Shown here one piece after another: positions 20,482 through 32,009 of a stretch of DNA of 64,000 nucleotides. Both the position numbers and the translations under genes were made by a program. The notes under the pieces are model-generated. The model worked only from the letters and a program-made list of their open reading frames with translations. It did not search any database and was not told the origin of the DNA. Origin of the DNA: Gonapodya prolifera JEL478 (Eukaryota; Monoblepharomycota; Monoblepharidomycetes; Monoblepharidales; Gonapodyaceae); assembly GCA_001574975.1 (NCBI GenBank), contig KQ965782.1:1-64000 (forward strand). Direction: 5' to 3'. The first letter of the stretch is position 1; each line of letters begins with the position of its first letter.

Positions 20482-21690
20482 TTAATCCATTTCTCCCACC
20501 GCGACATCTTCTGCAATCTTGGCCCGCCATCCGAGATAGCTACCGCACGTTCCCAAGATGTAGTCCAACATGGGAAATCCGAGCCCAATGTTGCCGTCTA
20601 AGTGCCAACAGAATTGAAATTGCCAATACGAAGACTCAACGTTCTGCAATATTGACCTGACACTCACAGCATCCCTCAAAGTATTTGTGGTGGTAGTCAT
20701 GGAAAACCGCGTTGGGTGCAAAATGCAAAGCATAACCACAGTGCTGGACAACGGTATTAAAGCCTCGGTACGCAACAAAAAACCACACAGTACTCGGGTG
20801 CGCGGAAAGGAAGTTAAGTGGAAGTACTGCAGCTGACTGTGTGATTTGCTCAGCGATGCTAAAGTAGAAATTGGAAGCTGCACAAGTAGTGCGAAATTCG
20901 TGGTTCTTTTTGTGAAAGCGGGAGTAGAAGATTGGGAAATGGTTGATTCGGTGGGTCCCAAAAGTGGAAAGCTGAATGGCGAGGATTAAGTAACTTTAAT
21001 TGCTCAGTGTCAAAAGTGGAAAATGCTCTGACCCTCGCACCTCATAGTAGATCTCACAAAAGAGAAGCTCGGCAGCAGATCTGGCAGCTGTGGAACGATC
21101 GCAGCAACATCTGGCCCCCCATACGGTGCCAAAGAGGCAACATCAAAAAGCGAAAGAGAGCAAGTTGGCGCAGCTGGTTTAAGATTCCCGTGGGAATAAC
21201 TCCCAACAAGTTTGCAAAGTTGGCGGGACACCGATAGCGGTAAACAGGCTGCCACTTTGTGAAATCAACAAAAGTAAAGAATGCAATAGATCCTTGCAAA
21301 GCAAAAAATGTGGACTTGTTTCTCGAAGAGAGCGTTTTAATCGACGCGGGGATCCTTACCCCATAGTGAAACAAAGAAGAATTTCGACGACACGACCATC
21401 AATGCATCGGCCCGTTGATCCAGGAGCGGGTACTTTGCTAGGAATGAAGCGTTTACAGACGCACCAAGTGCAGACTTATTGAACAGAAGGAGAGCGCCCA
21501 TAGTAGTAGCGAAAGGCAGCGCTCCTTTCCATTCAACAAACTGTCGCCAATCGTCCTTTGCGTCTTCGGGCACTGAAATTGCAGGCATGATTACAAGAGG
21601 GCTGCGTGGAGTTGTATTCTTTGGTCTGAGCCGGAGAAACGCTGATCCATTCGATTCGATAAAAAATGTGGGTACATCGTGCTGCTGCAT
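20482..21690 (-). CDS. Fatty acid hydroxylase/sterol desaturase superfamily enzyme
   Basis: Minus-strand exons give an N-terminal part from ATG 21690 (KYPLLDQRADALMVVSSKFF), a hydrophobic block, then AAELLFCEIYYE|LSTFGTHRINHFPIF, FHKKNHEF, TVVQHCGYALHFAPNAVFHDYHHKYFEG and GNIGLGFPMLDYILGT. The three His boxes (HRINH, HKKNH, HDYHH) are those of di-iron membrane oxidases acting on sterols or fatty acids at the ER. Box two is HKKNH instead of the usual HKxHH. An intron of only about 37 nt is needed near 21130. Family length (about 330 residues) fits. It is convergent with the MFS gene, 259 bp apart. The exact substrate is unknown. Confidence 0.75.
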
Positions 21691-21863
21691 GGGGAGCTTT
21701 GTGACGGCGATGGGCGTCGATTTGTAGGAAACTTGCCATTTTCATTCAGTCTTTAGTTTAAAAAAAGCAAACGTGGCATATTCACAAGTAGGTTTCACAA
21801 ATTCTACTTCTCCATCGCTCAGTGTAATAAAGAGATGAATACATATCATCACCGTCTTTACAT

Positions 21864-22327
21864 TCAGGCCGACGCCGTCTTGTGCAGTGCTTTCTCGGCT
21901 CGCAGCTTCTCCAACTCGCGAAGCAAGAAGGCTTCCCGTGTTTCAGCGGTCTGCTTCGTGCACCAGTGCAAAAGCCCAGGCGATACCTGAAAGAGCCACG
22001 TCATTGAATGAGTCAAAGACAGGTACGCCAAGGAACAAACATCCCCACCTTTACCTGTCCAGGCTCCTCGACCATCGTTACTTTCTCCCCGCAATCATTG
22101 CATGCATGGAACACGATGTGTCCCCGGCGGTCTGTGACCGAGAGGCGGGACGCTGCACCGTTAGGTAGTGGTGCCGAGATGGAATTTGTGATCGGAGGGA
22201 GTAATTCGGATGAGGAATCGGAAAAGAGCGCTGAGGCCTTGAGGGGGAAATCGAAAGGTTCACGAGTCGGGTGGTTGTAACGGTAACCAAAGTCGTGGAC
22301 ACAAGAGACGTTTGATTTCAAAAACAA
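21864..22327 (-). CDS. Small cysteine-containing protein (unknown)
   Basis: Two exons, separated by an intron of about 70 nt near 21990-22060, encode about 130 residues. The first ends with HIVFHACNDCGEKVTMVEE. The second reads VSPGLLHWCTKQTAETRE and a final charged helix, LLRELEKLRAEKALH. The CNDCG...HWC arrangement could bind zinc, as in short zinc-ribbon or mitochondrial assembly proteins. That is only a pattern match. The start may be the ATG at 22327 or 22302. Confidence 0.45.
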
Positions 22328-22580
22328 ATAAACATAGACTGAGTAAAGAAAATCGGGCTATGCCCCTTTGAGTGGAAGGGGCGGGTTAATGTTCTATGAT
22401 GGCCAAAATGACGAAAACCCATCGCGATCCATGAACATTATCCTGCGTTACAATCTATTGAAGACACGGTCTTGTCATTTACTCTTGTTCGGTTTCGTCT
22501 GGTGCTCCGTCCCCCCACAATGGCACCTCGTCATGCGTCATGCCCCACCAGCGTCATCCCATGCCCAGTCCCTATCAGCA

Positions 22581-22856
22581 CTAGGAGCCACCCTCTACCA
22601 ATTGCGCAAGGTAGCGATGCACCATGACCTTGCTTGCTGGAAAGTGGTCCTCCAGGCACGCCTCAAGCTCTTCCTCAGGATCACGGACAATGAAGGCAAC
22701 TTTCTTTGGACATGTCACCCTCGGGTCGCTGCGGGCCTCAAATAAATTAAATGATACCGTGAGAGTGCAGAAGCATGCAATGATTGGCGCCAATGTGTTG
22801 AGGATCGGTGTCGGAACCAAATGGTGAGGTACGTAAAAAGGGTCCGAGTCCGGCAC
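22581..22856 (-). CDS. Small hypothetical protein
   Basis: A 91-residue frame starts MPDSDPFYVPHHLVPTPIL, contains a hydrophobic stretch (IIACFCTLTVSF) and ends with a charged part, FIVRDPEEELEACLEDHF. It is head to head with the transporter gene, 72 bp apart. An internal splice (near 22740) is possible. No family is recognised. Confidence 0.3.
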   Translation of the reverse strand: MPDSDPFYVPHHLVPTPILNTLAPIIACFCTLTVSFNLFEARSDPRVTCPKKVAFIVRDPEEELEACLEDHFPASKVMVHRYLAQLVEGGS

Positions 22857-22928
22857 GGGTGAGGAGACACTTTCGGTCCTTTCTCTTGTGGGTTACAAGC
22901 GACTCAGACTCACCCGACTCGCACTCGC

Positions 22929-25320
22929 ATGGCACACGCGCCCGAGAAACACGAAATCGAGGTCGCTGCGGGGCCGTCGCGCGGGCTGCTGTCGTCCGTG
23001 CGAGACTTCTTAGCAAAGAACTGGTTTCTGCTCGGACTCGTTTGCGCTATCGGACTCGCTGGTGCGTCTGCTCTACTCGGCCATCTGTCCATCTTTCCTC
23101 ATTGCCAACTCATCCTCTGCCCACCCCTCCCACCCCAGCCGCCTACCCCCCGCTCGGCAAGAAGGGCGGATATCTCGCATCGCAGTACACCGTCAAATAT
23201 GCCGGAGTTGCCTTCGTATTCCTCTTCTCCGGCATGTCGCTCAAGACATCGGTGCTCATAAAAGCCACCATGGTCTGGAGAACGCACATTGGTGAGTGGC
23301 CCCTCCATATATTCTCGGATGACACCCAAACGTCTGATGCAGCACCCCTATGTACTTCTCTTGCCATTCCTCGACCTGCGAATCACCAGTGATTCAATTA
23401 CTCAGTCTCGGGTTCATGCCGCTGCTCGGATGGGGCATCGCAACGGGGTTGAAACGCGGGACAGGCATTAATCCAGCTCTTCTCGACGGGTGAGTTTCGT
23501 TGCGAGATGGAACGGAACGAGGCAGAGCCGAATGGAGCGGAGTCGTTTCGAGCGATGGAGGACAGGGGCCGTAGGAGCGTGCAGTCCGAGCACGTCGAGT
23601 GCAGCGAGACCCAAGGCCTGAGCACCGCTAGGCGCTGACCGAGAAAGTCTCCGAGGCCGAAGTGCGATGGCACTGACCGAGGGGTCTGCCGGAGGCGAAT
23701 GAACACGGCGGAGAACGTGTACATCCAACACGGGAGCGTATCGTTACGCTGAAGGCGTACATTCCACGCGGAGCGTCCACCGAGACGAAGCGAGCGTGTA
23801 CATCCGTTGCGGAGCGTATTCTTCTGGGGAAGGGAGGTGTACATTCCTCGGGAGAGTACGCCTTGGGTATCATCAGGAGAGGTGTTGGAAGGCAGCACCC
23901 ACCAACCTGACCTTCCTACCCGCCCCCACTCCCGCTCGCCCTTTGCCCTTATCCAGCTTCGTAATCTGCATGTCCGCCCCCACGACCGTCTCGTCTAACA
24001 CCATCATGACGCGGAGCGCCGAGGGGAGCGAGGCGATTTCGATCGTTGCGAGTGTGATTGGTGAGTAAAGGGTGGACGGGGTGAGGGGGGGAGTGGAGTG
24101 GAGTGGAGCAAAGTGGATGAACCAATTCAAGGCACCTCCCACCCTCACTTCTCACCTGTCACTTCTCACCTGTCACCTGTCACCTGTCACCTGTCACCTG
24201 TCACCTCTCACTTCTCACTTCTCACCTCTCACCTCTCACCTCTCACCTCCCATCTCCCCCCTCCCACCTCCACATCTCACCTCCACCTCCCCCCCCTCGC
24301 ACTCAAAGGCAACATCCTCGGCATCTTCGTCACGCCCTTCCTCATCCTCGGGTACTTGGGCCAAGCGGCGTCGGTGGACTATGGGAACCTGTTTTTCAAC
24401 TTGTCGGTTACTGTCATGTGAGCAGGCGAGCCCTACTTCAAACCGCGTCGACCGACCTATTTCTCATATCGCCCTTTCCACCCTCGTCACCCTCATCACT
24501 CCACCCCCCGTCCCCTTCTCACACCCTCTCTCTCCACCGAAAGCATCCCCCTGATCATCGGCCAGGTGATCCGCTTCTTCCGCCCCACATGGGTCGAGTG
24601 GCTGCAAAAGTACGTGAACTTTGGCCAGTTTGGGAACTGCATGATCTTGCTCCTGGTGTGGAGCACGTTCTGCGATGTACGTATTTCTTTGTTCCTTCTT
24701 TCGCCGTACCCCGGTATTCTAGTCTTGTCCAACCAACTTTTCCCACCCCCACCAGACTTTCGCCGCCCACATCTCCCTCGCCGCGACCGACCTCCTGGTC
24801 GTTCTCGCCCTGGACCTCGGCACATTCATCATCGTGTGCCTCCTGTCCATCGGATGGTACTACGCCCCGCACGCAGTCCATGTACTCAAGAGGGCAGGGT
24901 TCGTGATTGAGAGACCCGACGCGGTCGCGGTCATGTACGTCGCGGCGACAAAGACGATCGCGTTGGGGATTCCGGTGGGTTGGAGCATGCTTTTATGTAG
25001 TTTGGTTTGTGAGCTGACATGGTTTTGGAACACACCCATTCCATTCTTGGAACGGAATACCTCTCTCAGATCATTAATATTCTGTGAATATCCATAATCA
25101 GCATCGTTTAACAGCGATGCGACGTGAACCTCACTGACCCACCACCGAACCCCAACCCAGGTACGACCACGACCCGAACCTCGGACTCTACTCCATTCCG
25201 CTCCTCATCTACCACGCCGGTCAGCTTCTTCTCGGCGCGGTGGTGCTTCCATTTGTCAGGAGATGGAATCTGGCGGCGGCAGTGAAAGAGGATGAGAAGG
25301 TTGACGTGGGGGATGTTTGA
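22929..25320 (+). CDS. SLC10A7/RCH1-like (SBF-like) membrane transporter
   Basis: Exons read [30 protein letters not shown] with [109 protein letters not shown] and a final [17 protein letters not shown], ending at TGA 25318-25320. This is the ten-helix SBF-like fold of SLC10A7 and yeast/Candida Rch1, linked to calcium homeostasis at the plasma membrane. [11 protein letters not shown] matches the conserved crossing-helix motif. Two introns are far longer than the rest: 23490-23956 (467 nt, holds a dispersed repeat) and 24061-24308 (248 nt, holds a heptamer array). Confidence 0.85.
23540..23870 (+). mobile_element. Dispersed short repeat inside an intron (copy 1)
   Basis: The 467-nt intron 23490-23956 contains blocks that reappear in inverse orientation at 59565-59771: GAGTCGTTTCGAGCGATGG (23540-23558), GCGCTGACCGA (about 23632), GCCGGAGGCGAATGAACACG (about 23691) and several GTACATYC...GCGGAGCGTA units (23728-23860). 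Identity is high within blocks and the block order is conserved. Size (about 0.2-0.33 kb) and lack of coding potential suggest a MITE- or SINE-like element. No terminal repeats or target duplications could be fixed by eye. Confidence 0.55.
24144..24248. repeat. Heptamer array (CTCACYT/GTCACCT)15
   Basis: Fifteen 7-nt units such as GTCACCT and CTCACTT lie head to tail within the intron 24061-24308. Two unit variants alternate and then form homogeneous blocks, a sign of slippage or unequal exchange. Confidence 0.85.
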
Positions 25321-25715
25321 TGTCGCGATTCGTCGTTGAGAGATGGAGAGATGGTTCCGTGACCCGCGTTTACCTGGCCACCCCCCGCTCGCCAAACTTC
25401 CGTTTTTGGCTTGTGCATACTCTGATACGCTCGATACCCTGTTATGTTTTGTGTCTGTGCAAGGAGCGCGCTATTGTATTGCGCCAAGTAATAGAAATAT
25501 ATCTAATTTCCTAGTTGAAGCTCTATTCTAGAACGCCTTTTTCTTTCTGTGAAAGAGTATGTGACTAGTGTTTTGTGAAAACAGTTTCACCCACGGACGC
25601 TTTCACCCACAACATCATGATAAAATAACAATTACAGGCAAGGTCCTCTTTTGCGGATCACCGACCAAAGAAATTATGAAGCATGTCTGTTCTTTATTGA
25701 TGAGGCAACAGACTT
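25321..25715. other. Convergent intergenic region
   Basis: The 3' regions of the SLC10A7-like gene and the CLPTM1-like gene meet here. No further gene is seen. Confidence 0.5.
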
Positions 25716-28688
25716 CTATTTATCCTTCTTCCTCTCCGGCGCACCTGCTCCCGCATCGGCACTCCCGGTTGCCCCACTCTTCTCCTTCTCCTCCTTTTCG
25801 GCCAAAAGCTTGTCTTCGATATCGTCCTCGTCTTCTTCCTCCGCGCAGGCATCCCCGACCTGACCAAACTCGTTGCGCCTTCGCTTGTCCTCGGGGTAGA
25901 CCCAACGCTGGTACAGATAAATAACAAAAATGATGTCGTCTGGACGGTTCGAGAAGAGATCGACAAGTTCAAAATAAGCGACTGACTGATGACAAGATCG
26001 TCTCACCTCTGAAACACGCAAGGCGGTGAAGCGTGGGCATCTTTATAATAAAGGCAAAGAGATCGTCGATAAACGTGTTGAGGGCCTTGTACATGAACGT
26101 CTTCCACGGCATGTGAGCGACGGATTTCAGACGATAGTTGATGTAGAGCTGTGGTGTCATGGTTATGAAACCTGCGAACGAAAGTGGATATACATGATGC
26201 CCCACGTGTCGCTTTACCAAAAGCTAGGATTTCCAAGACACGTACCAAATGTGTAAACGAATCCAACCAAAGTGCCGAGCACGTAGGAATACCATGATTT
26301 GTGTTGCTCGTACACAAGGGAGTAGATGGCGTATCCAATCATGAGTGGCACGAACGCATAAGAAAGATAAGTGAAGGCAATCTAAGTAAAAAGATGCGGG
26401 AGGTAAATGGCGTCAGAACTTTAATTTCTCAAAAATTAACAATGCTCACCTTGTCATACTCCTGGGTCTTGGTGACCCTCTTGTTGGTAACCCTTTCCTT
26501 AATCTTGATGAACGGGAATGAAGGCAGTCGTTCCACTTCAACCGCCTTGTGAACTTTCCAAATTTCGATTGCAGCTCCCATGCCCGAGGACATGATCACC
26601 ACCCATGAAGTTTCGTTGTCGAGCAGGTACAGGAAGATGATGACCTGAACCACGATGTTGGAAACGATGGTTCGAAGAGACAGCCCCTCCAAATCCTTTC
26701 TTGCGCGCCAAAATTGAATGTCTGTGAGTTGAGATTGAAGAGACAACGAGCACGTCAAGTTCAACTGAAAGTGCGGGTGTGATCTGCGAGAGCAACGCAC
26801 CGTTTTTAAAGGCAAGCATATCGAACACACTGTGCAGGGCCGTTACAACCATAGTGATGCCAAGAAGGATGGGGTTTGTCTCAATCAACATCCGTTTGAT
26901 TTCATCAATCTCGGATTTTCCATTTCCCATCGCTTCTTGGGCCTTGAATGATTCCTCCATTTGCATATACATCTAACAATAGAGCGAAGGAGAAATATAA
27001 GTTGTTCGATTGAGTCTCAGTGTTTATGAGGCTTACCATGTACTTCCACCACGCAGTTTGATAGAAGTCCAGGCGCAGGGGAAGTGATCTGCAAGTGCGG
27101 CCATTTGAAGGTCAGAAATGCTATGACTAACATATCATTTTAGCAAGCCTCACTTGATTGTACCATTGATGGGGTACATATGCTCTTGCATGAGCCAGAA
27201 GTCGTTGACGAACAGAACGGGGTAGTAGTGCACTCCATCGGAAGCTGGTCGAATGTCTGAAAATTGACGGAGCAATGTCACAATTATGAAACCTCTTGTT
27301 AAAGACAAAACGTAGCACTGACGCTTCACAATAGGTGGTGGCAGAGAGGCGAGCTGTAGCACTTGGTTCTCAGGAACGACCGAGATAGTGACGTTTGGAT
27401 GCCAAAACGCAATCCAAGACTGAGGTTCCTTAGAGTCGACTACATCTTCCTCTTCCGTGGTAGGAGATGCGGCAGATGGGTCGTTTGCGGTCGCGTTGGT
27501 TTTGATGAGAGATTTCAGTTTGGCGACTTTCCGTTTGGGTTGGAAACGCGTAAGCGCTGAGCATTGCGTGCGTGGGATAAATAAAAAAGGAGCGCATGAT
27601 GTGAAATTTAATTTGGTGTGGAAAGGTAAGCCAAAACATTCAAGTTTGTTTCAAGCCGCAGCAACTTACGTTTCCGAACGTAAGTCGTCATTTGGTCGTC
27701 AAAATCATTTGATGTAGCATTTGGTGAGTAGGTCGTGCGAGTAAGGAAGATGTGAGCGTAGAGAGTGCCGTTAGTTTGAAGGCGCTGGATGCGATAAGAG
27801 AGAATAAAATTGGCATTCAATTGCTGCAGCATTACTTGCAAAGCGCAGCGTACCTCTGAGCACACAATTTCAACCTCTTTGATCCGCTCGTCGGTATAGT
27901 CGCCAAACTTCACGTCAGACTCGTCCAAAACTTTCCACGGAAACTTTGAAGGTTGTCCAGGAACTTGGTCAGCATCGGTGTAGGTCCGAGACTTCCAGTC
28001 AAGTACAGCATCTTCGGTGAGGTAGATGGTGAGATCCTGCATGATGGCATGCGGAAGGTGATGAAGGGTGAAATGAGTGAGTTGCAATGCTTGTGCCGAC
28101 GAGCTCCTTCCGGGCACAACCACGCGCCGCTCTCTGTCCGCGCTTGATATTACAGATCCTGACCACTTTTTCATTTGTACAAAAGAACCTCGATACGCAC
28201 AGTCAACGATGTCGTCGGCCAGTACATGTGCAGGTTCTTCGCAACGGCAGGTCCCGTGTTCAACCTTTGTCCATCCGGTCCAGTTGTAGGTGTAGGGACC
28301 TGTGGAGTCTTGTTTCCAAAGACTTAAGAGCGGTTCCCAGGTCGACGGATTCGTTGAGGAGCGACCGTCCAGTACGGTGCGGGTAGAAGGGATTCACGTC
28401 GCACATCGCACGTGGCATCAAGCAAAGAAATCAGTACGCTCCTTTCTATGGGAGATAAATTTATGTCGTCGACTCACATGCGCCTGAAAATTGCTGGATC
28501 ACTATCCATAACACGATCCACTGCACGATTCCTCGAAGCGAGGAGAAGAATCCATCCTGCTGCGGTTGCTGTTGCGCTTGACCCGGTGGATTTCCATTTT
28601 GTCCGGCATTTTGGGTGCCTTCATCAGCAGTTGTGGTTCTACGCTGGCGGACTTGGTTTCCATCGGTTGCGTTCACAGGATCGGCCAT
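25716..28688 (-). CDS. CLPTM1-family membrane protein
   Basis: Start at ATG 28688 (MADPVNATDGNQ), then a membrane helix, IVQWIVLWIVIQQF. Later exons give LTIYLTEDAVLDW, NGTLYAHIFLTRTTYSP, YPVLFVNDFWLMQEHMYPIN, ETNPILLGITMVVTALHSVF, LAFKNDIQFWRARKDLEGLS, FLYLLDNETSWVV, GFITMTPQLYINYRLKSVAH, YKALNTFIDDLFAFIIKMP and YLYQRWVYPEDKRRRNEFG, with an acidic/Lys-rich tail ending at 25716. These are all conserved blocks of the cleft-lip-and-palate TM protein 1 family: an N-terminal luminal domain and several C-terminal helices, with ER/Golgi roles in receptor trafficking or lipid scrambling in animals. At least nine introns are implied. The exon between 28480 and 28180 is the least certain. Confidence 0.85.
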
Positions 28689-28918
28689 CCCAGCAAGTGA
28701 ACGGATGGAAAGCTAATTGGCGAGAGGTGGAAGAAGGGATGCGGTGGAAATGAGGGGCTCCGGTTATTTCGTCCAGTTTCTCAAGTTCCAGTTTCACCAA
28801 ATCCGCCGGTGAGACACTTCGGCATTTCAAGATAACAAGATGCACGTCGAAGTAAAAAACTCCAGAATGTAAATACAACCCTCCTTCATTAATCAACAGC
28901 TATCTCAGTACCCGCGGG

Positions 28919-31900
28919 TTATTCTAGCTCTGTGACAGGTGGCAAAATTGCATCGTTTGCAACGGGTGGTGATGACTCTCCTGCAGTTCGGAACATATCA
29001 CATAGTCGCTGAATCTCTTTCCAACCTTGGCCCGAACCAACGGTGGGAACGACCTTGCGCACACCTTCAGCGGATTATGTGACAAGAATGTTTGTCAAAT
29101 GACACCCCAAGCATTGCACCTACCAGGATGCTTGGAGAGCCCGGTTACAAACATTTCAAGTTCGTCAAAGCTGGAATGTTCCGAGTACTACGAATTTCTA
29201 GAGGTTAGATGAACATGAATACATGTAGAAAAGCAACCGAGCTCACCGGCAAGGGCACCACAGTGACCTTTGGATGGGCCAAGTAAGGTCTCAAATCCCT
29301 GACGGAAAACTGTCCTGATCTCTCAACCTTTGCCGTTTGATGTCCTTTTCCACCCCAAGTCCACCCGGTGGGCCTGATCGCGACAACCCGTCCAAAACTT
29401 CCACCTCGTGCATTCGCAAACTCGAGCGCTTCCAGAGCACCATCCTTGTCAACTTTTCCCATCCCGACAACGTGTACGCATGCCCGACGAGGGTCGTCTA
29501 CGATAAGACGTGTGAGTTCTTGGTCGCCAAGGGTACGAAGCACGCGTCGTTTGTGAGAGTCAGGACTGAAAATAGAAGTGCGAAGAGAGATGGCGAGTGC
29601 CTTAAAGAGTCTCTCCTTGCCAATCTGATATGCCCCAACTGCGATTAACGTCCGAGGAGTTGACGAAAGCAGTCTGGTGAAAGCATTCAATGGTTGAATT
29701 CGAGAAGCTTTTGAAACCAAGGAAGCTGATTGCTGTCTTGGAGTGATTTTGAGCCAACCCAGGAGCCCAGTTGGTTTCTGCGGCAACGATTCCTCTGAGA
29801 CAGCAGAATCATCAGGTCCACTCTCTGCCACTTTTGCTGCTTTAGCTCTTGCGTCCCTCCAGGCATCACCTATCACCTTTTTCGCCTCCCTTCCATCAGA
29901 CATTCCAGTGACAAGCTCAGAACATGCTCTTATTACCTCGTCCTGCGGCGGAAACCGGTATTGTGGGCGGCAGTAAGTGGTATCGAGGAAGAGCGCGTCG
30001 ATGCGATGTAGTGATCTGAGAACGGGGATTTCAAGGTGCGATCGATGTGCTCGCATGTCACCAGTGTGGAGGTAAATGTATGGTGGAGAGTTGGGAAGCG
30101 TATTTGGCACCTTGAAGAGCATAAGGACTGAGCCGGGACAGCTTGAAAGGAAGGACAAAGGGATGTTGATGGATTACTCCTCGACCGACGTCGTTTGTGT
30201 TGGCAACTTGAACTCACTGATTCGCTTCCATCAACGTAACCTTAATGGTTCTCCCTGTGCGAGTCCCACCCTTGGCGAGCCCAGCATCCATAATATCAAC
30301 CTCCTCGCCGATAGGAAGTGCTACTATTCGAGTTTCGTCGACACGGAGCTGGAGCAGTACCAAGGCTCGTGTGACGGGGGAGCAATAAATAGTGCCATGG
30401 GCGAAGGACGATGTCAAGCCGCCTATAATAGCCCCGATAAACAGCCACTCCAAACTGGTGGAAATTGCTCCGAAGACGCACCATAATGGTCGCTATGAAA
30501 GTGCGTCAGAAAGTATCCGGTCGCGCCTGGCACACCACCGTAGGAAAAAGCGTCAACAACAAATGAGGTTCCTTGAAGTGGGTTATGCTTAAAGGTGATG
30601 CCAAATAAGAAATACATCTCCTTCAGGTTGGCCCACCTGGGACTCGTTTGTAAAATGGACACTCGCGCTTCCCCTTGCCCCATTTGCCACCACCCCATCC
30701 ATTCGTCCATCGGTGAGAAACTGGCATGGACGGCGCCGCGGATGTCACCGGTTTCATACCAGTTCCGTCACTTGGTTCTTTTATCGCAGCGTTATGTCGA
30801 AAGGCAGACGCCGAAGGGGGCAATTTCGAGAAATTGGGGAGAGACGGTAGATGTTCTTTGGCGGAGGTTGGTGAATATTTAAAGAGCTGAATGATGGAAG
30901 CGACGTTGGAGGAGCTCGAAGAAGAACCAGTCGGCTGTGCTGGACTATCGAGACAGCCATTCACATGAACGGAAATGGACTAATAAAAAGGTAATGCCAT
31001 TGCGAACAGGTGATCGCAAACGAAGTGTCAGCATACCTACTTCTTCAGACATGTCAATGAAAATGGTGTTACAAACAGGACAAGTTCTGTCGGTCGAGGG
31101 TGCTGCGTCCGTTTCGTCTTTATCTAGTTCCAACTCTTGTACCAGTTCCTTCTCTGTTTGTGTCACCCATTGGGCAAACGATTCATCGGCGTCCATGGTG
31201 TCATCCTCCCCAGCACTGGGCGACTCCGGCTTGACTGCATAGGACAAGTCGGACTCTCTATCGGACGCCTGCGTTTCGTCTTCTACGGTCATTTTATGTT
31301 CCGCTTGAAGATTTCCTTCCTCAAAATCGCTCCACACCGACATAACGTCTTCATTCTCCATTTCCGCGAGCAGGTCACCAATTCGACCGTCGTCGTCCGC
31401 TTTACCATCTTCGTCAAGCTGGGAACTAGATGGTTGCGAGTGGTTCGAATAAATTGCGGCAGATGCTGAGAGAAAGGAGGAGAGGTCGTCGGGTTGGCAG
31501 CTGTGACCTGGCAGCTCCAACGATACCAGAGGTGGTGGGGGAGTTGGGTCGACTTGTGCAAATGTGGGCCATGATGAGAGCATTGGCGTGGGGAGAAAGG
31601 AAGAGTGGAGAGACGGTGACACTGCCATATCCGGCGAATCGTTCCTTGATTCAGAGTCTAGCATCGCTGTGGTACAGTCTGAGGACTGCAAATCCCCGGT
31701 ATTCTGCGAATCATCGTCTGCATCGACGTCGATAACCTCGCCATCGTAGCGCTGGTCAATTTTCACAAAGGAGAGTATCGACGACCCCACTCCTGGCTCT
31801 TCCTTGCGTCTTTTGGACAGAGGCGATGTATGAGAAGCTCCTTTGGTGGCTTTAACGGGGAATGGACGTTTGCGTTTCGCAACCCCGACCGTACCGCGAG

Positions 31901-32009
31901 GATTCGAAATCGGGGGAGCAGCGAAGCGAGGGTCTCGATGTCCCATAGTGGGAAGAGACTGAAAATTATCGTCACTAGACGGCGCTGCCGGGGGTCGAAA
32001 TTTCGACAT
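28919..32009 (-). CDS. PSO2: PSO2/SNM1-type DNA interstrand cross-link repair nuclease
   Basis: ATG at 32009 begins a long disordered N-terminus with a basic nuclear-signal-like stretch (AKRKRPF...KRRKEE). CPVCNTIFIDMSEE...H...C (around 31090-30950) is a UBZ4-type ubiquitin-binding zinc finger. The metallo-beta-lactamase part reads ATGYFLTHFHSDHYGA (HxHxDH metal site), YIYLHTGDMRAH, LFLDTTYCRPQYRFPPQ and the beta-CASP end YSEHSSFDELEMFVTGL. The protein ends PVTELE at TAA 28919-28921. This is the full SNM1/Pso2 architecture, a 5' exonuclease that processes interstrand cross-links. The second half of the catalytic domain carries a Ser/Ala-rich insertion (about 29700-29900). All metal-site motifs I can check are intact. 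Confidence 0.85.

Noticed and set aside
17997-21690. Secondary-metabolite cluster (permease plus hydroxylase)
   Set aside because: No synthase or pathway regulator is adjacent, and the genes are convergent with housekeeping-type neighbours.
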